In this document: piece after piece, positions 1-5,387 of the stretch
Position numbering within the stretch: the stretch's first letter is position 1
How the letters are laid out: every line of letters starts with the position of its first letter
Assembly (NCBI GenBank): GCA_016839425.1
Contig: JAEOUI010000159.1
Coordinates: 1 to 7,673 of the forward strand
Source of the DNA: Promethearchaeota archaeon
Lineage (GTDB): Archaea > Asgardarchaeota > Lokiarchaeia > Sigynarchaeales > SOKP01
DNA length: 7,673 nt
Direction: 5' to 3'
Translations under genes and position numbers: made by a program
The notes under the pieces: generated by a model
Seen by the model: only the letters and a program-made list of their open reading frames with translations
What the model was told of the DNA's origin: nothing
Databases searched by the model: none

Positions 1-50
1 AAGTCAGATTTTTCGATAGGATCAAATTTTGCCTTGTCAATTTTTAACAT
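1..50 (-). CDS. Start of an unidentified protein, running off the left edge
   Basis: On the minus strand an ATG at 50-48 opens a frame reading MLKIDKAKFDPIEKSD that is still open when the window ends. The TATA-like TTTTAAAT on the minus strand near 69-77 is centred about 25 bases before this ATG, which would suit a leaderless transcript; no good Shine-Dalgarno sequence precedes it. Only 16 residues are visible and I do not recognise the family. The peptide is charged and does not look like a signal peptide. The gene would be divergent from the regulator at 258, with the 51-257 region as shared promoter space. Short open stretches also arise by chance, so confidence is modest. Confidence 0.4.
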   Translation of the reverse strand, partial: MLKIDKAKFDPIEKSD

Positions 51-120
51 TTAATCCACTTCTTTGATTTAAAAGTTCATTTAAATATTATTTTTTAAAT
101 TAAACATGTCTTAAAAAAAA

Positions 121-140
121 TGTTATTTTAAAAAATAACA
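121..140. repeat. Perfect 9-bp inverted repeat, AT-rich
   Basis: TGTTATTTT (121-129) and AAAATAACA (132-140) are perfect reverse complements separated by two A residues. The element lies in the intergenic region between the leftward partial gene and the rightward HTH regulator. It could be an operator or part of a TATA/BRE region. In AT-rich DNA such a palindrome may also be incidental. Confidence 0.4.
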
Positions 141-192
141 ATTAAAATGGAGGATGCTAACGAAACTCAACGAAATAACGCAGAATCTTGAA

Positions 193-207
193 ATTTGAAG
201 CAAATGG
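193..207. promoter_or_regulatory. Palindrome ATTTG-N3-CAAATGG, candidate operator
   Basis: ATTTG (193-197), spacer AAG, CAAATGG (201-207). Almost the same element, with a 4-base spacer, overlaps the start of the gene at 1396. Both copies lie in promoter regions near the Cro/C1 regulator encoded between them, so this may be its binding site (inference). The hairpin is also followed by TTTTTT at 212-217, so it could instead end a short upstream transcript. Confidence 0.35.
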
Positions 208-211
208 TTTC

Positions 212-227
212 TTTTTTGATCAAAAAA
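212..227. repeat. Perfect palindrome T6-GATC-A6
   Basis: TTTTTTGATCAAAAAA reads the same on both strands. It sits directly upstream of the HTH regulator, just 5' of a TATA-like GATAAAAA at about 232-239. It could be a protein-binding site or a bidirectional U-tract terminator separating the upstream region from the regulator. Its simple composition keeps confidence low. Confidence 0.3.
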
Positions 228-257
228 ACTAGATAAAAAGTAAGATTTTTTTACTAG

Positions 258-1304
258 TTGTTATTTTGTTCTAGTGGGAAAGTGTTAGTCGAAAATATAA
301 TTAAAGCCATTGATGATTTGCTAAAGAAAGCGAATTATGAAACTTTTTCGGTCCTTGATAAGAATAAGTTCTGTTTCGATTTATTGGTAAAAAAAGAAAA
401 TTCAATCCTTTTAATTAAAGTATTTTCTAACATCGACAATCTTAATGAGCATATAATAAATGGAATAAAATCAATGTCGAATCTCTTAAAATCAAAGCCC
501 ATTTTAATTGGTGTTAAGAATCGATACCAAAAGCTAGAAGATAATACCATTTATGTTAGGGAAGATTTACCATTCATCACTTTCAACACTCTAAAAAATA
601 TAATTTTAAATAATGAATATCCTTATATTCTTGCGAGGAGAGGTGGTGGGATTATCTTCTTAGATGGTGCCGTGATGAAAGAATTAAGAGAAGAAAAAAA
701 TCTTTCAAGAAAAGAATTGTCTGAAAAGTTAGATATAACGAAACGAACGATATGTTCGTATGAAAATGAAAATATGCGTCCCTCTCAGATAATTGCAGAA
801 AAAATCTTAGATGCTCTTGAGGATAAATCTAGAAAAATGTTTAAAAATATAAATGTATTTGAATGGAGCATAAAGTTCAACATTGAAAGAAATAAAATTG
901 GAGAAGATCAAGAACTGAATCCTTTTGAATCGCACCTTCAAGATATTTTTAGCGACATTGGAATTAATTCGTGTTGGTACAAGAAGGATAAAGTCCCATT
1001 CGAGTTATCCATTCATTCCAAGCATGTATATCACGATTCTTCGGAAGAAAAGTTATTTCCAATCTTTTCCAAGGTTCCAGAAGAGAATAAAAAGTTAAAC
1101 GATTTGAAATTAAATTATTTTCTATTTATATTTACTCATTTATTTAATAGAAAAGGAATTTTTATCGTGGATAACGATTTCAAGCTTTCAGATGCTTTTC
1201 AAAACAAAATTTCTAAAAATATTCCCATTCTAAAGATTAAAAAGCTTGAAAAAGTCGATTCTGAAACAGATTTTATCGATTTAATAAAAAGAAATGAAAA
1301 CTAA
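258..1304 (+). CDS. Archaeal Cro/C1-type HTH transcriptional regulator with extra N- and C-terminal domains
   Basis: The protein matches the architecture of the archaeal 'putative HTH-type transcriptional regulator' family (MJ0164-like), which is around 320 residues; this copy has 348. Residues 10-125 form an alpha/beta domain with FDLLVKK (40-46) and LLIKVFSNID (51-60), resembling the D...xIK core of restriction-endonuclease-like folds; whether it is catalytic is unknown. Residues 138-190 are a Cro/C1 helix-turn-helix, with LSRKELSEKLDITKRT as the DNA-binding helices. Residues 225-345 match the family's C-terminal domain (GINSCWYKKDKVPF, then IFIVDND). The start codon is TTG at 258; a GTG at 282 would give MLVENIIKAIDDLL, closer to usual family starts, and is at least as likely. 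Neither has a good Shine-Dalgarno sequence. A T10 tract follows the gene. Its targets are unknown; palindromes at 193-207 and 1383-1398 are candidates. Confidence 0.85.
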   Translation: MLFCSSGKVLVENIIKAIDDLLKKANYETFSVLDKNKFCFDLLVKKENSILLIKVFSNIDNLNEHIINGIKSMSNLLKSKPILIGVKNRYQKLEDNTIYVREDLPFITFNTLKNIILNNEYPYILARRGGGIIFLDGAVMKELREEKNLSRKELSEKLDITKRTICSYENENMRPSQIIAEKILDALEDKSRKMFKNINVFEWSIKFNIERNKIGEDQELNPFESHLQDIFSDIGINSCWYKKDKVPFELSIHSKHVYHDSSEEKLFPIFSKVPEENKKLNDLKLNYFLFIFTHLFNRKGIFIVDNDFKLSDAFQNKISKNIPILKIKKLEKVDSETDFIDLIKRNEN

Positions 1305-1345
1305 AATTTCATTAATTTCTCTCTTTTATAATTAATATAGATCAC

Positions 1346-1355
1346 TTTTTTTTTT
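1346..1355 (+). terminator. T10 tract, probable archaeal U-tract terminator of the HTH gene
   Basis: Ten consecutive T residues lie 41 bases after the TAA of the regulator gene. No strong stem precedes them, which is normal for archaeal termination, where a U-tract alone often suffices. The next promoter begins about a dozen bases later. Confidence 0.55.
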
Positions 1356-1367
1356 CAGACTTAAAAA

Positions 1368-1375
1368 TTTAAAAT
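1368..1375 (+). promoter_or_regulatory. TATA-like box for the cysteine-rich gene/rnhB unit
   Basis: TTTAAAAT is centred about 25 bases before the ATG at 1396, and an A-rich stretch upstream could serve as a BRE. This distance puts the transcription start at or next to the ATG, so the gene is probably leaderless; in agreement, no Shine-Dalgarno sequence is seen before the ATG. Confidence 0.45.
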
Positions 1376-1382
1376 AATCGAT

Positions 1383-1398
1383 CATTTGTTCACAAATG
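1383..1398. promoter_or_regulatory. Palindrome CATTTGT-TC-ACAAATG overlapping the start codon, candidate operator
   Basis: Perfect 7-bp arms with a 2-base spacer sit between the TATA-like box and the start codon, and the right arm includes the ATG itself. A protein bound here would cover the predicted transcription start and block initiation. A related palindrome occurs at 193-207, in front of the Cro/C1 regulator gene, which makes that regulator the first candidate to bind. The regulatory role is inferred from position and symmetry only. Confidence 0.4.
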
Positions 1399-1836
1399 GA
1401 TGATCTAAAATTTTCACTCTTATCTCAAGAAGAATTTCAAGAACTAGATGACGAAGAAAAATGGAACTATATTGAGGCACTCGTCAAGCAATTATATGAA
1501 TATAAAGTAATGGCAGATCAGAATTGCGACGATTGTATGTATAGGCTCCAAACAAGCCGAGATGTTAATGTGGACCTTTATTTTGACGATTGGAGAGAAT
1601 GTGCTAATAATTGCGATGAGTGCGACCAAGAGACTTTAAAAGAAATGTGTGAAGTTCAATTTCAGATTATGAACCATCTTGCAAATCTCGTGTTTGAAAT
1701 TCAAGTAAGGCAAAATCGTCTTGTACAATTTTTATATAAGAAAGATCCTAGAGGAAAAGAGATTCTAGAAGAAATGAAAAAGGCAAAAGAAGAAGCCGAG
1801 AAGAGAGAAAAAAAAGCAGGCGACATGTTTTTATGA
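1396..1836 (+). CDS. Hypothetical cysteine-rich protein with coiled-coil-like tail, upstream of rnhB
   Basis: A 146-residue acidic protein that I do not recognise. Six cysteines lie in its middle third: C44-x2-C47, C69-x3-C73-x2-C76 and C85, within DQNCDDC and ECANNCDEC. Two CxxC pairs suggest a bound metal such as zinc (inference). The region before them (11-40) and after them (85-115) looks helical. Residues 119-142 are a K/E-rich heptad-like helix, probably coiled coil. There is no signal peptide or membrane segment, so it should be cytoplasmic. The ATG at 1396 is about 25 bases after a TATA-like box and has no Shine-Dalgarno, so it is probably translated from a leaderless message. The stop is 13 bases before rnhB on the same strand, so the two are probably co-transcribed. 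Normal codon use and length make the gene credible, but its function is unknown. Confidence 0.82.
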   Translation: MDDLKFSLLSQEEFQELDDEEKWNYIEALVKQLYEYKVMADQNCDDCMYRLQTSRDVNVDLYFDDWRECANNCDECDQETLKEMCEVQFQIMNHLANLVFEIQVRQNRLVQFLYKKDPRGKEILEEMKKAKEEAEKREKKAGDMFL

Positions 1837-1849
1837 ACCTTGAGTACAT

Positions 1850-2521
1850 ATGAACGATATTAGCGTGTGTGGCGTAGACGAGGCAGGTCGAGGTCCCGTC
1901 TTAGGGCCATTAGTATTATGTGGAGTATGCTTTTTAAAAAAAAACCTCGGTTTTTTAAAATCAATAGGAGTAAAGGACTCTAAAAAGTTGACTCCAAAAA
2001 AAAGGAAAGAATTAGCCCAATTAATCATTTCTAATTGCCAATCGTATAGCGTGATAGTTGTATCACCTGAAGAAATTGATGAAAGAGAAATTAAAAATAT
2101 GAGCCTTAACCGATTGGAAGAAATTAAAATGGCAGAGATACTTAATAAGCTCCGATCAGATGAGATATATTTAGACGCGGCAGATGTCAAGGAAGAACGG
2201 TTTGGAAAATCTGTTAAAGAACTGCTTAATTACACTCCAAAAAAATTAGTCTCTAAACACAAGGCAGATGATAATTATCCAATAGTATCTGCCGCTTCTA
2301 TAATTGCAAAGGATAAAAGAGATGATCTGATGAAGGATATAAGCGAAAAGCATGGCAATGTAGGTTCAGGATATCCCTCAGACGAGAAAACAATTACTTT
2401 TTTGAAAGAATGGGTGAAAGAGCACAAAGAAGCGCCTACTTTCGCTCGAAAAACTTGGAATACCACAAAAAGAATAATTGAACAAGAGATTTCAAATAGA
2501 AAGATTACAGATTTTTTTTAA
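1850..2521 (+). CDS. rnhB: Ribonuclease HII
   Basis: RNase HII cuts the RNA strand of RNA-DNA hybrids and starts removal of single ribonucleotides misincorporated into DNA. All family motifs are present. GVDEAGRG (8-15) supplies D10 and E11, with KDSKKL at 42-47. YLDAAD (107-112) gives the third acidic residue, D109. HKADDNYPIVSAASIIAK (137-154) gives the fourth, D140. GSGYPSD (172-178) carries the tyrosine that senses the ribose 2'-OH next to the cut site, and ARKTWNT (199-205) follows. At 223 residues it is the usual archaeal length and full. The last eight residues, NRKITDFF, resemble a PCNA-interacting (PIP) box with N in place of the usual Q. The ATG at 1850 lies 13 bases after the cysteine-rich gene with only a weak TTGAG as ribosome site, so the pair is probably one transcript. 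It converges with flpA, with only 19 bases between the two stop codons. Confidence 0.97.
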   Translation: MNDISVCGVDEAGRGPVLGPLVLCGVCFLKKNLGFLKSIGVKDSKKLTPKKRKELAQLIISNCQSYSVIVVSPEEIDEREIKNMSLNRLEEIKMAEILNKLRSDEIYLDAADVKEERFGKSVKELLNYTPKKLVSKHKADDNYPIVSAASIIAKDKRDDLMKDISEKHGNVGSGYPSDEKTITFLKEWVKEHKEAPTFARKTWNTTKRIIEQEISNRKITDFF

Positions 2522-2555
2522 ATATGTTTAAATTATTCTATTAAAAGTTTTTTTT
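2512..2555 (+). terminator. Double T8 tract ending the rnhB transcript
   Basis: T8 at 2512-2519 overlaps the last codons and the stop of rnhB, and a second T8 lies at 2548-2555, inside the end of the opposing flpA. Both would be U-tracts on the plus-strand RNA. A further 7-bp hairpin at 2569-2586 followed by T5 could act as a back-up. No comparable U-tract is seen right after flpA on the minus strand. Confidence 0.45.
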
Positions 2556-3233
2556 GAATATAAGCACGATATGCTTTTCAGCATATTTTTGGATGCTTAT
2601 GCTTTCTAAAACATCTAAATTTGCGTCATAAATTGCTTGTTTTTCTTGATTAAAGATTTTATCTAAATTGCCCAGACTATCAATTGATTGACTCTTTATT
2701 GCGAGAATGCCCAAGCCACCTTTTTTTAGGTAGTATTCGCTGTTTTTTATTGCAATCTCAGCTTGATTTGGTTGAGCCACATCTTGATACATTAAATCTA
2801 TTCGATTGAAGATAATATTTGCGTATGTTTCGGGAAAATTAGCGTCTCCTAGTATTGGAATAATATTATTTCGGTTTTCGGTATTTTGAACTAATTGTCT
2901 AATGCTTCTAGGAGCAAACTCGACCCCATAAATTATTCCCTCAGTATTAATATCCGATAAGTGCGATATGGTAGTTCCTGAAGAGGCACCCAGATATAAG
3001 CAGTTAAATTTTTTAGAGAAAAAGTTTTGTATGGGATTTTTTAATATTAATGCCGCAAGTTTACTCCTGTAAGGATCCCATTCTCGAAATTCAGAGTTCC
3101 TAAATTGAATTAATTTTTCTCCGTAAACACTTGTTCCTGGTTTTAAATTTTTAGTAAAAAGTCTTGGACTTTCGGGATTTCCAGATATATAGACATTATA
3201 AAATTTTGGATGATTGCGTATTTCGTATTCCAT
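2541..3233 (-). CDS. flpA: Fibrillarin-like rRNA/tRNA 2'-O-methyltransferase
   Basis: This is the SAM-dependent methyltransferase of the archaeal box C/D sRNP; it methylates ribose 2'-OH groups on rRNA and tRNA at sites chosen by guide RNAs. Counting from the ATG at 3233, it has 230 residues, the usual archaeal length. The N-terminal beta domain (1-55) includes NHPKFYNVY. Next come the SAM-binding loop YLGASSGTTISHLSDI (80-95), E104 in YGVEFAPR for the SAM ribose, GDANFPETY (129-137), YQDVAQPNQAEI (149-160) with D151, and IKSQSID (179-185) with K180. The frame stays open up to 3341, but that start would add 36 residues overlapping nop5. The ATG at 3233 begins the family's normal N-terminus, lies 4 bases after the nop5 stop, and is preceded by GAGGG (minus strand, 3248-3244). 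It is co-transcribed with nop5, its partner. Confidence 0.97.
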   Translation of the reverse strand: MEYEIRNHPKFYNVYISGNPESPRLFTKNLKPGTSVYGEKLIQFRNSEFREWDPYRSKLAALILKNPIQNFFSKKFNCLYLGASSGTTISHLSDINTEGIIYGVEFAPRSIRQLVQNTENRNNIIPILGDANFPETYANIIFNRIDLMYQDVAQPNQAEIAIKNSEYYLKKGGLGILAIKSQSIDSLGNLDKIFNQEKQAIYDANLDVLESISIQKYAEKHIVLIFKKNF

Positions 3234-3237
3234 TTTA

Positions 3238-4473
3238 TTATTTCCCTCGATTATTTCTTTTTTTTTGTTTGCTAGGGTTCTTTTTGTGTTTAGGCTGTAT
3301 TTTTTGTTGCTTTTTTGGAGGATTGGGATATTTTTCTTCAATTTCCTTGATCTTTTTCATGACATCCTCAGAAATTATGTTTCCAATGAAGTCCCCTCTA
3401 AAATGATCAATTTTTGCTGCAAGTCCGATTTTTCCAGAAACGATTCTGCTTATTTTACCGCGCAAATGGCTCTTGCTGCCTCGGATCATATTCCATTGAA
3501 ATATCAAACCATGCTTCGGAATACCTTTACCTGTCTTTAAAAATCTATATAAGGCTGTTTCAGCACCGAGTAATTGAATTCTTGAAGCAGGCATGTAAGC
3601 TAATTTTTTTAAACTTCCTGCTTTAGTGATTAATTTTGCTCCAATCAGGCTTCCCACAATAGCTTTAAGGTTAGGTGCGATTTCTTCCATCAATCCATCC
3701 AAATTAGATTCTAAATTTTCCCGAAAAGAATCTAAAGTGAGAATTTGTCTTGCGTATCCTTGAACCATATTTAAATCAAAGTCTGCTCCCATCGAATTTG
3801 AAGCGCTTTGGACTAAATATTGAATTCTTTTCTCGCTCAAATCAAAATTTTCTTTTAAATTATCTATTGTATAATTTTTCCTTAAACCTACAAATTCAAC
3901 TAATCTTGCTAAAAGAATATTATCTTCTAAGATTCTGTCTGTTAACTCTGGGAAATATAGTCCATACCATTCTCTTAAACGAGCAGAAAATAAGCTTATC
4001 GATTTTTTAAGAGTGTCTAATGTTTCAATGATTTGAATTACTGCTATATCGCCTTGTTCTCCTACTTGGCTGATTTGAGTTTTTATTAATTCTTGACTAA
4101 TTTTTTTATGTTTCAAGGCAATATCTTCTTCAGATTTGTATATCCCAATATTTTTCAGCTGCTCCTGTAAATTAAATCGAAAGTTTTTAAACTCTTGAGA
4201 ATATTCGTTTAAAATTGTATCGTATTTCTCTTGTTTTCTTAAAAGTGCGTGCAAAATTTTATTATCAAATATAAATTCCTTAAAACCAGAATTTATTAAC
4301 TCGTTAAATACTTGTTCGAGTTCTTTAGGTAATACATCCTCATTGATTGCTTTATAAAAATCAATAGTTTTATTAAAATCGTCATTAAAATCGATAAAAT
4401 TTATTGTACTTCCAGATTCGTCAACAACAAATAAGCCGCTAAAGGTATCGACGATATAACAAATCACTTTCAA
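3238..4473 (-). CDS. nop5: Nop5/Nop56/58-family C/D sRNP scaffold protein
   Basis: Nop5 bridges L7Ae bound to the guide RNA and fibrillarin, and dimerises through its coiled coil. Residues 1-120 are the N-terminal domain that binds fibrillarin. Residues 125-255 are the helical coiled coil. Residues 265-385 are the Nop domain: PNLKAIVGSLIGAKLI (267-282), LAYMPASRIQLLGAETALYRFLK as a core helix region, IPKHGLIFQ (318-326), and RGKISR then AAKIDHF. EKYPNPPK (380-387) closes the domain, followed by a K/Q-rich basic tail (388-411), as is common in the family. The start is TTG at 4473 or GTG at 4467, giving one protein two residues shorter. GGAG on the minus strand (4479-4476) is 8 bases from the GTG but only 2 from the TTG, which favours the GTG. 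It is the first gene of the operon with flpA. Confidence 0.96.
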   Translation of the reverse strand: MKVICYIVDTFSGLFVVDESGSTINFIDFNDDFNKTIDFYKAINEDVLPKELEQVFNELINSGFKEFIFDNKILHALLRKQEKYDTILNEYSQEFKNFRFNLQEQLKNIGIYKSEEDIALKHKKISQELIKTQISQVGEQGDIAVIQIIETLDTLKKSISLFSARLREWYGLYFPELTDRILEDNILLARLVEFVGLRKNYTIDNLKENFDLSEKRIQYLVQSASNSMGADFDLNMVQGYARQILTLDSFRENLESNLDGLMEEIAPNLKAIVGSLIGAKLITKAGSLKKLAYMPASRIQLLGAETALYRFLKTGKGIPKHGLIFQWNMIRGSKSHLRGKISRIVSGKIGLAAKIDHFRGDFIGNIISEDVMKKIKEIEEKYPNPPKKQQKIQPKHKKNPSKQKKRNNRGK

Positions 4474-4496
4474 TACTCCATCTAATTAATACTTCG

Positions 4497-4513
4497 CTGA
4501 AAAAAGCTTTCAG
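4497..4513. promoter_or_regulatory. Inverted repeat CTGAAA-N5-TTTCAG in the nop5 leader/start region
   Basis: Perfect 6-bp arms (4497-4502 and 4508-4513) lie about 25 bases upstream of the nop5 start, where the minus-strand TATA-like box would place the transcription start. It could be an operator or a small hairpin at the 5' end of the mRNA. The role is inferred only from position. Confidence 0.3.
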
Positions 4514-4520
4514 ATTGTTA

Positions 4521-4534
4521 ATAATAAATAAATC
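4521..4534 (-). promoter_or_regulatory. TATA-like region for nop5-flpA
   Basis: On the minus strand this reads as a run of TTTATTTATTATTA. A TATA box here would start transcription near 4501, leaving a leader of about 30 bases that contains the GGAG ribosome site. The AT-rich setting makes the exact box uncertain. Confidence 0.35.
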
Positions 4535-4590
4535 AAGCTAAGTGTAAAAATTTTTTCAATGCGAAATCAAACTTATTAGAAGCGAAAAGA

Positions 4591-4598
4591 AAATATAC
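4591..4598 (+). promoter_or_regulatory. TATA-like box for the peroxiredoxin gene
   Basis: AAATATAC, preceded by the purine-rich GCGAAAAGA (BRE-like), is centred about 28 bases before the ATG at 4623. No Shine-Dalgarno sequence lies before the ATG, so the message is probably leaderless or nearly so. Confidence 0.4.
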
Positions 4599-4622
4599 AA
4601 GTTAGTGTAATATTCTACTAGT

Positions 4623-5318
4623 ATGACAGATGATAATTTTCCATATTGTAAAGTTGATCTATACAAGAGTAATAAAAAATACGGAATATCGATAGGGGAA
4701 CAATTTCCTGAGATAGAGCTGCAGTCTACAAGAGGTAATCTAAAATTACCTAAAGAATTCAGGACAAGATGGTTTGTATTATTTACTTTAATCGCAGATT
4801 TTTCACCAGTTTGTACTACTGAATTAGTTGGATTCAATAATATATTTGAAAAACTTGACGATATGAATTGTTCTCTAATTTCGTTATCATTTGACCAGAT
4901 TTATTCTCATATTAAATGGGTTGAATGGATAAAAGAGAATTTAGAAGTGGAGGTAAAATTTCCTATTTTAGCTGACAACAATAATATCCTTATAAACATG
5001 CTTGGCCTTCGTAGTATGCGAGGAAATGATTTAGTAAGAGCCACCTATATTATCGATACAAAAGGAATAGTAAGATCTATACATTTTTATCCACAAGAAA
5101 TTGGGCGATTTCCAGAGGAAATTGTAAGATCTGTGAAAGCTCTTCAGATTGCGACTGATGATGATGTTTTAATGCCTGTTAATTGGCCTGAGAATACGAT
5201 TTTAGGGAAAAAAGTGCTTATAAAGCCTCCAACCGACGAAGATTCTGCACTTGAGGCAATTGATCAGCATGAGAATTATGATTGGTGGTTTTGCTACAAA
5301 AATTTAGAATACGAGTAA
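4623..5318 (+). CDS. Peroxiredoxin, Prx6/archaeal type, with altered active-site motif
   Basis: A thiol peroxidase that reduces H2O2 and organic peroxides, in the Prx6 group to which the Aeropyrum pernix enzyme belongs. The thioredoxin-fold core begins near residue 21 (ISIGEQFPEIEL). The peroxidatic cysteine is C64 in ADFSPVCTTEL, and the conserved active-site arginine is R139 in LVRATYIID. FSHPADFTPVC, typical of the family, appears here as FTLIADFSPVC: the usual proline is I57, the preceding histidine is L56 and the threonine is S61. The C-terminal domain ends in YDWWFC, where C224 matches resolving Cys213 of the A. pernix enzyme. The second cysteine of that pair (Cys207) is N218 here. There is an extra N-terminal stretch of about 20 residues with C9. 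At 231 residues the length is normal, shorter than some relatives at the tail. It is a single gene, divergent from nop5. Confidence 0.94.
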   Translation: MTDDNFPYCKVDLYKSNKKYGISIGEQFPEIELQSTRGNLKLPKEFRTRWFVLFTLIADFSPVCTTELVGFNNIFEKLDDMNCSLISLSFDQIYSHIKWVEWIKENLEVEVKFPILADNNNILINMLGLRSMRGNDLVRATYIIDTKGIVRSIHFYPQEIGRFPEEIVRSVKALQIATDDDVLMPVNWPENTILGKKVLIKPPTDEDSALEAIDQHENYDWWFCYKNLEYE

Positions 5319-5351
5319 TGGTGTATAAAATTAAAATAAGATCTACCATTA
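5316..5351. promoter_or_regulatory. TATA-like box framed by a 7-bp inverted repeat upstream of pyrD
   Basis: TAATGGT (5316-5322) and ACCATTA (5345-5351) are perfect reverse complements. The 22 bases between them hold TATAAAAT (5324-5331). Transcription would start near 5353, about 35 bases before the pyrD ATG. A dimer bound to both arms would cover the promoter. The left arm begins with the stop codon of the peroxiredoxin gene. No Shine-Dalgarno is seen before pyrD. Confidence 0.4.
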
Positions 5352-5387
5352 TTTAGCCTGAAATAACGAAAAATTGCAGTATTTATT

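Noticed and set aside
51..257. A tRNA or box C/D guide RNA in the left intergenic region or in 7414-7501
   Set aside because: I could find no cloverleaf with a T-loop sequence and no paired RTGATGA and CTGA boxes at proper spacing.
1831..2466. Minus-strand open frames opposite rnhB
   Set aside because: They are shadows of the complete RNase HII gene, with no family resemblance or ribosome site.
2569..2586. 7-bp hairpin ATATGCT-TTTC-AGCATAT inside the end of flpA, followed by T5 on the plus strand
   Set aside because: It is fully inside flpA coding sequence (encoding YAEKHI), so the symmetry may be a by-product of codons. I mention it only as a possible back-up terminator for rnhB.
3234..3341. 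A 36-residue N-terminal extension of fibrillarin, overlapping nop5 by over 100 bases
   Set aside because: The ATG at 3233 starts the normal fibrillarin N-terminus, gives the usual 230 residues, has a GAGGG ribosome site and follows the nop5 stop by 4 bases. The extension is the other frame of the nop5 lysine-rich tail.
3164..4010. Several plus-strand open frames across nop5
   Set aside because: They lie antisense to a clear, full-length nop5, their products are low-complexity F/L-rich peptides, and none resembles a family.
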